Positions 27,726 to 39,722 of a DNA stretch of 64,000 nt are shown in pieces. The notes beneath the pieces are model-generated. The model searched no databases, was not told where the DNA came from, and saw nothing but the letters and a program-made list of their open reading frames with translations. Each line of letters starts with the position of its first letter. Position 1 is the first letter of the stretch. The position numbers and the translations under genes are program-made. The stretch comes from an uncultured Alphaproteobacteria bacterium (GTDB lineage: Bacteria; Pseudomonadota; Alphaproteobacteria; HIMB59): contig CABZCN010000001.1 of assembly GCA_902524245.1 (NCBI GenBank), positions 1-64,000 on the forward strand, written 5' to 3'.

Positions 27726-29426
27726 AATCTAAGACATTATGGGCAATTGGTGCAGCTACCGCTGACCCAGATCCACCATTTTCTATAATCACTGATGCTA
27801 TATATTTAGGTTTATCATAGGGGGCATAACCAACAAATACTGAGTGGTCTTTAAATTTTTCTTCTATCTCTTTTGATTTATACTTATCGTCTTCTCTTTC
27901 ACTTTCTTTAATTCTTATTACTTGAGAAGTTCCTGTTTTACCTCCTATTTTTACAAAATCTGGATTAGAAATACTCAATTTATATGCTGTTCCTCTTGGC
28001 TCTTGAACAACAGCATTTAAGGAATTAATTATAATTTTATTGTGTTCAACGTTAAGTAATTTGCCTGTAAATCTTGTAGGGGTGTTTTTATTCAATTTAG
28101 GTATTGGATACTTTCCTCCATTTAATAGAGCAGAATAGAGCGTAGCAAGCTGTAATGGAGATGTTTGATTGTATCCCTGTCCAATACATGTAATTAGAGT
28201 CTCACCTTGATACCAATTTTCCTCTAAAAAAGCTTTTTTCCATTTTTTACTAGGAACAAGTCCTTTTCCTATGTTAGATAAACCAATGTCGTACTCTTTA
28301 TTTAAACCTAAATTACTAGATAAGCTGGCAATATCATCGATATTTGTTTTTTTAGCTAACTCGTAGAAGTATACATCACAAGACTCTTTAATAGCTTTTT
28401 TAAGATTAACTTTTCCATGTCCCTCTTTTTTCCAACAATAATAATTCCTATCACCAAGTGAGGAGTGCCCTTTGCAAAAAACTTCTTTTTGAGGATTAAT
28501 TAAATTACGTTGAAGCCCAACTAAAGCAGAGATAGGTTTAAATACAGAACCTGGAGGATAAAAACCAGAGAAAGCCCTATTAAAAAGTGGTTTCTGATCA
28601 TTGTTAAGTAATTCTTTAATTTTATTATTTTCCCTATCCTCAAAGATTTGTGCATCAAAAGTAGGATTTGAGTTCATGGACAAGATAGATCCATCTGAAA
28701 CACTGATAACAACAATGGATCCTTTTTTATCTGACGGAAGCTGAGATTGTGCATAATTTTGAAGAGTTAAATCTAATGTTAAGTCTAAATCATTACCTTT
28801 AATGGATTTTTCAATAGAAATTTCTCTAATAGTTTTACCTTTAGCGTTTACTTCACTAAATGAAATACACCTTTAGAGTAAAGTTCAGAAGATTGAGTTG
28901 GTTGCCCCATATAGCCAATTATTTGTGAAAAATTTTGAAATGGGTAATATCTTTTTTTAGACTCAATAATTTTTATTGAACTAAATAAAAATTTGTTTTT
29001 TTCAAATTCTACGATCTGTTCCCATGAAGCTCTACTTAGACTAAATCCGGTATATTCATTATATTTTTTTAAATGTTTTGATATTTCGTCAAAATTCAAG
29101 TTAAGTTTAATAAGACTATCAAGTTTTTTAATCTCATGAAGATGGTCTTTGCTTAAGTTTTTAAATACTACAAATTCGTATAGTGAGGAGCTTCCAGCTA
29201 GTAAATTTTTTTTAGAGTCATAAATATTACCCCTTAAAGGAGGTGTTAGTTTTATAGAAAGTTTATTTTCAACAGATTTTTTTTTATAGAAATTAAAATT
29301 AATAACCTGTAATGAGAATAATCTTAAAGAAACAATTAACGATAATATTGCCCCAAATACAATTATGATGAATGATCTTCTATTTAATATTTTTATACTA
29401 TCTTCACTTGTCTTATTCTTTTCCAT
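27703..29426 (-). pseudogene. mrdA: Penicillin-binding protein 2 (mrdA), interrupted by frameshift/deletion
   Basis: Two reading frames together spell PBP2, the transpeptidase of lateral wall growth. The first (29426-28848, 192 aa) has the N-terminal anchor and dimerisation region and ends out of frame after SELYSKGVFH. The second resumes at FSEVNAKGKTIRE near 28859 and covers the transpeptidase domain to 27703. It includes FYPPGSVFKP (SxxK), SCDVYFYE and GKTGTSQV (KTG). The piece expected between them, the GKxGIE..E..L.G block of about 20-25 residues, is missing. The missing length is not a multiple of three, so no full-length protein can be made unless this is an assembly or sequencing error. 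Neighbours mreB, mreC, mreD and rodA are intact. Confidence 0.8.
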
Positions 29427-29833
29427 ATTTTGAGAGTCCTAAAAATATTAAAATTAAAATCAATATACTTATTAAATATTGCAAATTTAACAATCTGAAT
29501 ACTAATGTTTGATCTAATATACAGAAAGTAACAAAACTCATTAAAAAAATAATTGATGATTTTATAAATAATGCAAAATTATAATTATTTATAAAATAAT
29601 TTAATAAAAGAAGAGGTATAAATAAAACCACAATGCTAATTAGTATTGGCAATCCTACAAAAACCTCTACAACAAAAGTTGATAAGAGAAATATAAGAAC
29701 ATCAATAATTTTAATATTTTTTTCCTTAAGAACTGTGTAAAAAGCTATATTTATCAATGATAAAATAACAATATCATTTATAACAAAACTAAAATTTCCG
29801 TAAATTAAAAATAATATTGTTACAAAAATTAGT

Positions 29834-29841
<8 letters not shown>
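29413..29841 (-). CDS. mreD: Rod shape-determining protein MreD
   Basis: A 142-aa very hydrophobic protein with five or so transmembrane segments, sitting in the standard mreB-mreC-mreD-mrdA-rodA order. The sequence is poorly conserved, as is usual for MreD, so the assignment rests on size, hydropathy and position. The ATG at 29841 overlaps the mreC stop (ATGATTAG). A TTG three codons upstream is possible but less likely. It overlaps the mrdA start by 14 bases. Confidence 0.8.
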
Positions 29842-31628
<1,787 letters not shown>

Positions 31629-33197
31629 TTATATTCCCTTAATACTTGAGATACTAATCTCAGAAACTCCCTCTTGCATATTAGAGTTTTTTTCAAAGTT
31701 TAATATTTTATTGCATGCATTGATATAAGATTTTGCAGAGGCTACTATAATATCTATATCAGATGCCTTACCAATGAATTCTTTATTTAAATATCCAAGT
31801 TTAACAGTCACTTCTCCTTGTGCATCAGAGTCAGGGGTAATTGCGTTTATGTGATACAAAACTAATTTTGGAGAAAAACCAACTACTTTTGAAATACAGT
31901 TAAATACAGCATCAATGGGTCCATTTCCAGATCCACTCACCTCTTTCAGTTCCTCTTTGAAATTTAACTCGAGAGAAGCGACATGCTTAGAGTTAGTGCC
32001 TGACATTATGCTTAAATTTTTAAGTTTTAAAGTATTTGATTTATTAAAATGAGTATCATCTACCAGAGCTATTATATCCTCATCATAAACATCTTTCTTC
32101 TTATCAGCTAAAAGCTTGAATTTTTCGAAAATCTCATTGATATAATTATCACCTACTTCATATCCTAAAATTTTTAATTTTTCTTTGAATGCATGCTTTC
32201 CGGAATGTTTACCAAGCACCAAACTTGATTTCTTTAAACCAATCGTTTCCGGTGACATAATTTCATAAGTTTGAACATTTTTTAAGACTCCATCTTGATG
32301 AATTCCTGACTCATGAGCAAAAGCATTAGCACCAACAATTGCTTTATTAGGCTGAACAGGAAAACCTGTAATTGATGAAACAAGTTTTGATGTTTTTGAA
32401 ATGGCACTAGTATTGACATTAGATTGAACATTTAAAAGATCCGATCTAACTTTCATGGCCATTACTACTTCTTCTAGTGCAGCATTACCCGCTCTTTCTC
32501 CTAATCCATTTATAGTACATTCAATTTGTCTCGCACCATTTTCAACTGCATTGAGAGAATTTGCAACCGCTAACCCCAAATCATTATGACAATGAACAGA
32601 AATTATTGCTTTATCAATATTAGGAACATTATTTTTAACTTTTTTTATAATCTCTCCGAATTCAAATGGTAAGGTATAACCAACTGTGTCAGGGATATTT
32701 ATTGTAGATGCACCGCTTTCAATAGCTAACTCTATACATTTATATAGAAAATCAATTGAGGATCTCCCACCATCCTCACAGCTCCACTCAATATTAGGAC
32801 ATAAGTTTCTCGCGAATGAGACACTATCTTTAATTTTTTCTAAGACCTCCTCTTCGGTTAACTTAAGTTTAAACTTCATATGAATTGGACTTGTGGCAAT
32901 AAAAGTGTGAATTCTTGGATTTTTGGCTTTTTTTACAGCATTCCATGCTGTTTCAATATCCTCATGTTTTGCCCTAGCTAATCCAGCTATCTGGCAGTCC
33001 TTAATTTCACTTGCAATTGCTTGAACTGAATTAAAATCGCCTTTAGAAGCTATTGGGAAACCAGCCTCAATTATATCAACCTTTAACTCTTCTAATAGTT
33101 TAGCAATAGAGAGTTTTTCTTCTTGATTCATCGAAGCCCCAGGTGACTGCTCCCCGTCTCTAAGAGTAGTATCAAATATTAATACTTTATCAGGCAA
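31629..33197 (-). CDS. leuA: 2-isopropylmalate synthase
   Basis: Condenses acetyl-CoA with ketoisovalerate in the first step of leucine synthesis. The 522-aa protein begins with the catalytic DTTLRDGEQSPGASM near residue 10. It has the metal-binding HCHNDLGLAVAN near 205 and GANAFAHESGIHQDGVLKN near 295. The C-terminal regulatory LeuA dimer domain (from about 400) contains VSGSGNGPIDAVFNCISKV, which normally carries leucine feedback inhibition. It is 2 bases from ilvC and directly abuts mreB downstream. Confidence 0.96.
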   Translation of the reverse strand: MPDKVLIFDTTLRDGEQSPGASMNQEEKLSIAKLLEELKVDIIEAGFPIASKGDFNSVQAIASEIKDCQIAGLARAKHEDIETAWNAVKKAKNPRIHTFIATSPIHMKFKLKLTEEEVLEKIKDSVSFARNLCPNIEWSCEDGGRSSIDFLYKCIELAIESGASTINIPDTVGYTLPFEFGEIIKKVKNNVPNIDKAIISVHCHNDLGLAVANSLNAVENGARQIECTINGLGERAGNAALEEVVMAMKVRSDLLNVQSNVNTSAISKTSKLVSSITGFPVQPNKAIVGANAFAHESGIHQDGVLKNVQTYEIMSPETIGLKKSSLVLGKHSGKHAFKEKLKILGYEVGDNYINEIFEKFKLLADKKKDVYDEDIIALVDDTHFNKSNTLKLKNLSIMSGTNSKHVASLELNFKEELKEVSGSGNGPIDAVFNCISKVVGFSPKLVLYHINAITPDSDAQGEVTVKLGYLNKEFIGKASDIDIIVASAKSYINACNKILNFEKNSNMQEGVSEISISSIKGI

Positions 33198-33199
33198 TA

Positions 33200-34216
33200 T
33201 TAGATATCCTTTACAAGTTTATTCGATGCTATCCATGGCATCATAGACCTTAATTTTGCCCCTACCTCTTCAATTTGGTGCTTTGCACCTTGGTCTCTCA
33301 TTTGTTTAAACTTAATTTGACCTGACTTATGTTCGGCCATCCATTCTTTTGTGAAAGTACCATCCTGTATTTCACTTAGAACTTTTTTCATTTCAGCTTT
33401 AGTAGCTTCGTTAGGAACTACTCTTGGGCCTCTGGTATAATCACCATATTCAGCTGTATTAGATATAGAATATCTCATATTAGCCATGCCACCTTCATAC
33501 ATTAGATCAACAATTAATTTTACTTCATGTAAACATTCGAAATAGGCCATTTCTGGTGCATAACCAGCCTCAACAAGAGTTTCAAAACCGTTTCTTACAA
33601 GAGACATTAACCCTCCACAAAGAACTGTTTGTTCACCAAATAAATCTGTCTCGCATTCCTCTTTAAATGTAGTTTCAATAATACCAGATTTACCTCCACC
33701 CAAAGCAGAAGCATACGCAAGACCAATTTCTTTTGCGTTACCACTTACATTTTTGTCTACTGCAAGTAAACATGGTACTCCACCACCTTTAAGATACTCA
33801 CCTCTTACAGTATGACCTGGGCCTTTTGGAGCGACCATAAAAACGTCTAAATCTTCTCTTGCTGTAATGAGTTGAAAATGAATATTTAAACCATGAGCAA
33901 ATGCTAAAGCAGCACCATTTTTTATATTGTCGTGAATTTGAGTTTGATAAATTTCTTGCTGATTTTCATCTGGGGCTAAGAACATTACAATATCTGCATC
34001 CTTTACTGCATCTGCAGGTGTTTGGGTTTTTAAGCCCACATTTTTTGCTTTTTCAATTGATGAAGAACCTTCTCTCAATCCCACAACTACATTAGAGGCC
34101 CCAGAGTCTTTTAGATTTAACGCATGAGCATGACCTTGCGATCCAAAACCTATTATTACAATTTTTTTGTCTTTTATTATGTTAAAATCAGCATCTTGTT
34201 CGTAATAAACCTTCAT
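33200..34216 (-). CDS. ilvC: Ketol-acid reductoisomerase
   Basis: Isomerises and reduces acetolactate (or acetohydroxybutyrate) with NADPH and Mg. The 338-aa class I enzyme has the Rossmann loop [18 protein letters not shown] at about residues 22-39. It also has [23 protein letters not shown] near 130 and the metal-binding [11 protein letters not shown] with Asp/Glu near 190. [24 protein letters not shown] completes the active site. It is 17 bases from ilvH and precedes leuA in one operon. Confidence 0.97.
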   Translation of the reverse strand: MKVYYEQDADFNIIKDKKIVIIGFGSQGHAHALNLKDSGASNVVVGLREGSSSIEKAKNVGLKTQTPADAVKDADIVMFLAPDENQQEIYQTQIHDNIKNGAALAFAHGLNIHFQLITAREDLDVFMVAPKGPGHTVRGEYLKGGGVPCLLAVDKNVSGNAKEIGLAYASALGGGKSGIIETTFKEECETDLFGEQTVLCGGLMSLVRNGFETLVEAGYAPEMAYFECLHEVKLIVDLMYEGGMANMRYSISNTAEYGDYTRGPRVVPNEATKAEMKKVLSEIQDGTFTKEWMAEHKSGQIKFKQMRDQGAKHQIEEVGAKLRSMMPWIASNKLVKDI

Positions 34217-34233
34217 ATTACCCCCTAAAAACG

Positions 34234-34770
34234 TTATATTCCGAGCCCTATAGGCCCACTTCGAACTAATTCGACTTTTATACCACCGATTGTGTCTAAG
34301 TCATCTAAAAACTTATTTATTCGCTCACTTGTGCCTGATATTTCATAAACGACAATATTTTGTCTTTTTTGAACAGTTCTTGAACGATAAATGTCTGCAA
34401 AATTGAGTATTTTTTGATCTTGTTCCTCATTTTCAAATTCGATTTTAACTAGGCAAATCTCTGCCTCATAAGACTCACTTAAGTTTGCTAAATTAGTTGC
34501 ACTATGAACGGGAACAAGTTTTTCTAGTTGCGCTATAATTTGACTAATTACTTTTTCTTCACCTAAAGTCTCTATAGTAATTCGAGAGAGATTTTTCTTA
34601 ACGTCTACAACTGTTACATTTAATGCTTCAATATTATATCCTCTACCTGAAAATAAACCCACTATACGTGCAAGAATACCAGGTTCGTTATCAACAATAA
34701 CAGAAAGAACGCTTCTCTTAGACTGTTTAAAGGCGTTTATAGGTGTAGGATAAACTGAAGTAGAGGACAT
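34234..34770 (-). CDS. ilvH: Acetolactate synthase small subunit
   Basis: A 178-aa regulatory subunit of acetohydroxyacid synthase. Its N-terminal ACT domain, residues about 19-95, begins [31 protein letters not shown] and mediates valine feedback inhibition. The C-terminal ALS_ss_C domain includes [14 protein letters not shown] and a [17 protein letters not shown] tail. The length is usual. It lies 13 bases downstream of ilvB. Confidence 0.95.
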   Translation of the reverse strand: MSSTSVYPTPINAFKQSKRSVLSVIVDNEPGILARIVGLFSGRGYNIEALNVTVVDVKKNLSRITIETLGEEKVISQIIAQLEKLVPVHSATNLANLSESYEAEICLVKIEFENEEQDQKILNFADIYRSRTVQKRQNIVVYEISGTSERINKFLDDLDTIGGIKVELVRSGPIGLGI

Positions 34771-34783
34771 TATAAAAAATTAA

Positions 34784-36556
34784 TTAAACTAGTACTTTTC
34801 CTTTTTCCTGATTTTCAGGATTTTCTTTATCGTATTTAGATAGTAACATTTCATGGTGGGCAGCTCCACTTGGTATCATAGGAAAACAATTTTCTTTTTT
34901 ATCTACCCAAATATCGGCTATAACTGGCCTGTCAATTGAAATCATTTCATTAATTGTATCGTCTAATTCAGAAATATTTTTTGCCCTAACTCCAACAGCA
35001 TTGAAACTCTCTGCTAATTTTTTAAAATCAGGTAGGGCATCCACATAACTCTCTGAGTATCTACTACCATGTAATAGTTCCTGCCACTGTCTAACCATTC
35101 CCATATATTCATTATTTAAAATAAAAATTTTGATTGGTAACTTATATTGAACAGCTGTAGCTATTTCTTGGATATTCATGAGAAAAGACGCTTCACCAGC
35201 TATATCAACAACTAGTGAGTCTGGATTTGCCATTTGAGCGCCAACTGCGGCAGGCATACCGAAACCCATTGTGCCTAAACCACCTGATGTAATCCATCTG
35301 TTTGGTTTTGAAAACTTATAATATTGAGCTGCCCACATTTGATGCTGACCAACTTCTGTAGTAACAAAAGTGTCTTTTTGTTTTGTTAATTCGTAAAGTC
35401 TGGAAATAGCATGTTGTGGTTTGATCACTTCATCGCCTTGTTCATAGTGGAGGCATTCTTTCTTTCTCCATTCATTAATTTGACCCCACCAATTACTGTA
35501 ATCTTTATCGCCGAAATCAATGTTATTGGAGTCTATAAATGAGTTAATTTCTTTCAGTGTTAGAGTAATGTCAGTATTAGTATGAAAATTGACTTTTACG
35601 TTTTTATTGATTGAACTTTGATCAATATCTATATGAAATTTTATAGAGTCTGGAGAAAAAGCATCTAATCTGCCTGTAACACGGTCATCAAATCTTGCTC
35701 CAACATTAATCATCAAATCACATTTGTTCATGGCCAAGTTAGCTTCGTAATTTCCATGCATGCCCAACATCCCAAGTGAACTTTTATCCTCTCCTGGAAA
35801 GCATCCCAATCCATGAAGAGTTGTTGTAATTGGAATATTGGTTTTGTTTACAAGTTTAATAAGTTCTCGGCTAGCTTGATGGCCTGAATTTAAACAACCA
35901 CCTCCAACATAAAATATAGGTCTCTCGGATTTTTTAATATGATTTACTAATTCTTCGACAAAATTTTTATCAACATTTTTGGAGCCAGCTTTAATTCTGT
36001 GCTCTCTAAAATTAATATCTTTCTTTGATACATATTTTGACTTTGCAAACTGAACATCTTTAGGAATATCTATTAATACAGGACCAGGTCTACCAGAGCT
36101 AGCAATTTTAAATGCCTCATGGATAGTCTCAGAGAGTTTACTTACGTCCTTCACTAAATAATTGTGTTTGGTGCAAGGTCTTGTAATTCCAGTTGTATCA
36201 CATTCTTGAAATGCATCTGTTCCAATTAAATGTGATGGGACTTGTCCACTAATACAGACAATTGGAATACTATCCATCAATGCATCAGTTAATCCAGTTA
36301 CGACATTGGTCACACCAGGACCAGATGTTACTAACAACACACCTACTTTCCCACTTGATCTAGCGTAGCCCTCTGCTGCATGAACTGCACCAGCCTCTTG
36401 CCTTACTAATACATGTTTTAAAAAGTTTTGGCCAAATATTGCATCATAAATGGGAAGAACAGCTCCACCTGGGTAGCCGAAGATTGTATCGACCTCTTGG
36501 TCTTTAAGGGCTTTGAGTAAAATATCTGCTCCCGTGAATTCGTTTTCATTGTTCAT
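34784..36556 (-). CDS. ilvB: Acetolactate synthase large subunit
   Basis: A 590-aa thiamine-diphosphate enzyme that makes acetolactate or acetohydroxybutyrate. The N-terminal domain includes GYPGGAVLPIYDAI, AAEGYARSSGKVGVLLVTSGPGVTN with the catalytic Glu, and QVPSHLIGTDAFQE. The FAD-like middle domain has HGLGCFPGEDKSSLGMLGMHG. The C-terminal ThDP site is VVDIAGEASFLMNIQEIATAV, a GDG-like metal motif where Glu-Ala replaces the usual Gly-Asp. It starts inside the miaA end with an 11-base overlap. Confidence 0.96.
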   Translation of the reverse strand: MNNENEFTGADILLKALKDQEVDTIFGYPGGAVLPIYDAIFGQNFLKHVLVRQEAGAVHAAEGYARSSGKVGVLLVTSGPGVTNVVTGLTDALMDSIPIVCISGQVPSHLIGTDAFQECDTTGITRPCTKHNYLVKDVSKLSETIHEAFKIASSGRPGPVLIDIPKDVQFAKSKYVSKKDINFREHRIKAGSKNVDKNFVEELVNHIKKSERPIFYVGGGCLNSGHQASRELIKLVNKTNIPITTTLHGLGCFPGEDKSSLGMLGMHGNYEANLAMNKCDLMINVGARFDDRVTGRLDAFSPDSIKFHIDIDQSSINKNVKVNFHTNTDITLTLKEINSFIDSNNIDFGDKDYSNWWGQINEWRKKECLHYEQGDEVIKPQHAISRLYELTKQKDTFVTTEVGQHQMWAAQYYKFSKPNRWITSGGLGTMGFGMPAAVGAQMANPDSLVVDIAGEASFLMNIQEIATAVQYKLPIKIFILNNEYMGMVRQWQELLHGSRYSESYVDALPDFKKLAESFNAVGVRAKNISELDDTINEMISIDRPVIADIWVDKKENCFPMIPSGAAHHEMLLSKYDKENPENQEKGKVLV

Positions 36557-37457
36557 TTAGGTATATACTTATATTTTCAATTGAATCTTTAGGGAAGCTT
36601 TTTTTATAGTTTATTCTCAAATTAAGTTGGCTAAATTTTTGGTTATTCCACCATGTAAACTGTCTTTTAATATACCTCTTTGTATTTTTAATTCCTAAAT
36701 AAATAGCCTCATCTAAACTTAATTTATTTCTAACACACGATAACAATTCTGGAAGACCATGTGCTTTGAAGAGAGTTTTTGATATTTTTTTATTTTCATA
36801 AAGTGATTTTACCTCTTCTAAAGCACCCTTGTTTATCATTTGATGAAATCTTAATTCTGCTTTTTCATAAAGATCTTTCTTGGGTTTTGTTACCTGGATA
36901 ACAAGCGAATTAGGAGTGACTGGTACTTTATTACCATAATTATTTTCCATTGTGTCATTATACTCCAAGCAAAAAGCTAAACGGCTTAATAATCTTTGTT
37001 TATCTTTTGGGAAAATTTTTTCTTTATAATATTTTTCTAAAATATTCAGACAATGATCTGGGCCTTTGTCTAGAAATAAGTCTTCAGCTTGTTTTTTATA
37101 TTTGTGACTAATTGAAGGCATCACCGATAATCCATCTATTAGTGATTGAATATAAAATCCAGTACCACCAACAAACACAGGTATTTTATTTCTACTGTGA
37201 ATATTTTTGATTACTGTTTTAACTTCATCAACCCATTGATTGACTGAATATTCTTTATTATTGACATGTCCATAGAGATGATGTGGGACTATTTTTAGTT
37301 CTTGCTCTGTGGGTCTATTTGATAAAATCTTAAGTTGTTTATAAACTTGTATACTGTCAGCATTAATAACTTCTATGTCTATAAATTTTGATAGTTCATA
37401 TGTGTAATCATTTTTACCTGAACAAGTGGGACCTACAACAAAAAGAAATTTATTCAA
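36546..37457 (-). CDS. miaA: tRNA dimethylallyltransferase
   Basis: Adds a dimethylallyl group to A37 of tRNAs reading UNN codons. The 303-aa product has the P-loop VGPTCSGKND at about residues 8-17 and INADSIQVYKQLKILSNRPT with the catalytic Asp. IPVFVGGTGFYIQSLIDGLS and KRYIKRQFTWWNNQ near the C-terminus are also typical. Its start overlaps the degP stop by 8 bases. MiaA beside degP and hflK/hflC is a familiar arrangement; in other Proteobacteria miaA lies with hfq and hflX, which are not visible here. Confidence 0.93.
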   Translation of the reverse strand: MNKFLFVVGPTCSGKNDYTYELSKFIDIEVINADSIQVYKQLKILSNRPTEQELKIVPHHLYGHVNNKEYSVNQWVDEVKTVIKNIHSRNKIPVFVGGTGFYIQSLIDGLSVMPSISHKYKKQAEDLFLDKGPDHCLNILEKYYKEKIFPKDKQRLLSRLAFCLEYNDTMENNYGNKVPVTPNSLVIQVTKPKKDLYEKAELRFHQMINKGALEEVKSLYENKKISKTLFKAHGLPELLSCVRNKLSLDEAIYLGIKNTKRYIKRQFTWWNNQKFSQLNLRINYKKSFPKDSIENISIYLNEQ

Positions 37458-38838
37458 TAACGAATGGGTTAATTAACCAAAATTCATTACCGTCTCTAAT
37501 AACTCTTAATAACAATTTATCTCGTTTCAATTTAATACTATTTGATATAATCGTTTCAAAAGAATTAATATCTGAAATTTTTTCACTAGATACTTGGATG
37601 ATAACATCATTCTTTAGAAGGTTTTCGTTTTTATCTCCTACTTCAGTGACCAAAATACCTTTAGTTTTTGAGTCTAATCCTAAAGAACTTATAGTGTCAA
37701 TTGTCAGTTCAAGAACAGTAATATCTAACTCTTCTAAATAAACTCCATCATTTTTAGCAAGTTTGCGGCCTTCTTCTAATTCACCAACCTTTACCTGTAT
37801 ATCTATAATTTCTCCGTTTCTCCAGACTTTAACAATTACTTCACTGTCTATTGGAGTTTCCGCAACCACTTTAGGCAAATCTTTAAATGATGTAATTTTT
37901 TGATTATTAAACTCAATTATTATATCTCCAGCTTGAATGTTTGATAACGCAGCAGGGCTATTTGGTTCAACAGAGGCAACAAATGCTCCCTCAGTTGAGT
38001 CATAGCCTAGACTCTCGGAAAACTCTTCAGTTAAATCTTGAATTTGAACACCAAGTCTTCCTCTTTTTGCCTGACCAAATGAGATTATTTGTTCAACAAT
38101 TAATTTTGCTGTTTGAGAGGGAATAGAAAAACCCAAGCCAACACTTCCACCTGTTTGGGAGATGATCATTGAATTAATTCCAATTACCTCTCCATCTAAA
38201 TTAAATAAAGGTCCACCGGAGTTGCCTCTATTAATAGGTGCATCAGTTTGTATAAAGTCAACGTAAGGTCCTCCGCCTATATCTCTGTTTATAGATGATA
38301 TTATTCCTGAAGTTACAGTTCCACCTAAACCCAGAGGGTTACCAATAGCTAATACAATATCTCCAACTCTTGATAAATCTGAGTCACCCCAATTAACACT
38401 TTGTATATCAACAGATGAGGGGTCAATTTTTAAAACAGCTATGTCAGTCTTAGGGTCAGTTCCAACAAGTTCTGCAGGAACTTCATCGATGCCATTATTG
38501 AAAATTACAGTAATCTGATCTGCTCCGCTTATTACGTGATTATTTGTTACTACATAACCTTCATCGCTAATAATGAAGCCTGAACCAAGACCAGTTAGAT
38601 TTTCACGTTTTGGCATTTGATTACCAAAAAAATCATCAAACATATCATTGAAAGGATGGCCTTCTGGCAACTCAGGTAATTGCCTCGTTTGTCTTTCTAC
38701 AGTTTGACTAGTAGCTATACTTACAACTGAAGGTAGAAGTTCATCAACTAAATCTGCATAACCTCTCTCAAATTGAGCAGATACACTCTGGATTGTAAAA
38801 AAAATACTGAAAAGAGATAAAACAAAAAATCTTTTCAT
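37450..38838 (-). CDS. degP: Periplasmic serine protease Do (DegP/HtrA)
   Basis: A 462-aa periplasmic protease-chaperone. A signal peptide is visible at residues 1 to about 21 (KRFFVLSLFSIFFTIQSVSA). The trypsin-like domain has the triad His in VVTNNHVIS, Asp in TDIAVLKI and Ser in NRGNSGGPLF. Two PDZ domains follow, the first from RLGVQIQDLTEEF with the LSNIQAGDIIIEFN ligand-binding groove and a second from about residue 365. It degrades or refolds damaged envelope proteins. It is 14 bases downstream of hflC in the same operon. Confidence 0.95.
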   Translation of the reverse strand: MKRFFVLSLFSIFFTIQSVSAQFERGYADLVDELLPSVVSIATSQTVERQTRQLPELPEGHPFNDMFDDFFGNQMPKRENLTGLGSGFIISDEGYVVTNNHVISGADQITVIFNNGIDEVPAELVGTDPKTDIAVLKIDPSSVDIQSVNWGDSDLSRVGDIVLAIGNPLGLGGTVTSGIISSINRDIGGGPYVDFIQTDAPINRGNSGGPLFNLDGEVIGINSMIISQTGGSVGLGFSIPSQTAKLIVEQIISFGQAKRGRLGVQIQDLTEEFSESLGYDSTEGAFVASVEPNSPAALSNIQAGDIIIEFNNQKITSFKDLPKVVAETPIDSEVIVKVWRNGEIIDIQVKVGELEEGRKLAKNDGVYLEELDITVLELTIDTISSLGLDSKTKGILVTEVGDKNENLLKNDVIIQVSSEKISDINSFETIISNSIKLKRDKLLLRVIRDGNEFWLINPFVIE

Positions 38839-38852
38839 TATAAAAGTTATAT

Positions 38853-39722
38853 TTAGTTTGCGCCCTCAGAGTTTTCAAAGTACTCGAAGAAATCACTATC
38901 AGGAGATATAACCATGGTAGTTGTTCCGTCTTTAAAAGTGTCTGCGTAAGCTTCCATTGATCTAATAAATTCAAAAAACTCAGGGTCTTTTGCAAAGGCC
39001 TGATTTAAAATTTGGTTTCTTGCTGCTTCACCTTCACCTTTTAAAATATTAGATTGTTTTTCTGCTTCAGCTATAATTTCAATTTTCTCTCTATCTGCAG
39101 TGGCCTTAATTTTTTGTGAGATCTCTTGACCTTCCGCTCTTAATAAATTTGCTTCTCTTTCTCTCTCAGTTCTCATCCTATCAAACACATTAGATTGAAC
39201 TTCTGGTGTAAGTTCTGTTCTTTTTAACCTCAGGTCAACAATTTCAATACCAAAGGTATCTTGATCTTCACGAACATTTTCAAAAATTTCAGCCATAATT
39301 TTATCACGATCATCAGACAGCAAATCATTTAATTGATACTGAGCTATTACGCCTCTTACAGATGAGTTTACTATTCTACCCAAACGATCATTAAGGGCTA
39401 ACTCTGTTCTAGTTGTTTGAAAAAACTTTAGAGGATCTTTAATCATATATCTAACTATTGAGTCGACCACAATACGCTTTTGGTCTCTAAGTATTACCTC
39501 TTCTTGAGCAGGATCTAAGTTTAAAACCCTACTGTCGTAGTAAACGACGTTTTGGATGAATGGTAGTTTAAATTTCAAACCAGGAGATTGATGGACAGCA
39601 CGCGGTTCACCGAATTGCAAAACAATAACTTGTTTTGTTTGATCAACAACAAAGAAAAAGCCTGATGCAAACAAGATAAAGAAGAAAGATAATCCAACGA
39701 TAATATAGTTTCTCATTTTCAT
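38853..39722 (-). CDS. hflC: HflC, SPFH membrane regulator of FtsH
   Basis: A 289-aa SPFH/band-7 protein with one N-terminal membrane helix (residues about 5-25). A cytoplasm-external SPFH domain starts at VDQTKQVIVLQFGEPRAVHQSPGL. It has the DLRLKRTELTPEVQSNVFDRMRTEREREA helix and a coiled coil containing KATADREKIEIIAEAEKQSNILKGEGEAARN. It pairs with HflK to restrain the FtsH protease. It starts one base from the end of hflK. Confidence 0.94.
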   Translation of the reverse strand: MKMRNYIIVGLSFFFILFASGFFFVVDQTKQVIVLQFGEPRAVHQSPGLKFKLPFIQNVVYYDSRVLNLDPAQEEVILRDQKRIVVDSIVRYMIKDPLKFFQTTRTELALNDRLGRIVNSSVRGVIAQYQLNDLLSDDRDKIMAEIFENVREDQDTFGIEIVDLRLKRTELTPEVQSNVFDRMRTEREREANLLRAEGQEISQKIKATADREKIEIIAEAEKQSNILKGEGEAARNQILNQAFAKDPEFFEFIRSMEAYADTFKDGTTTMVISPDSDFFEYFENSEGAN

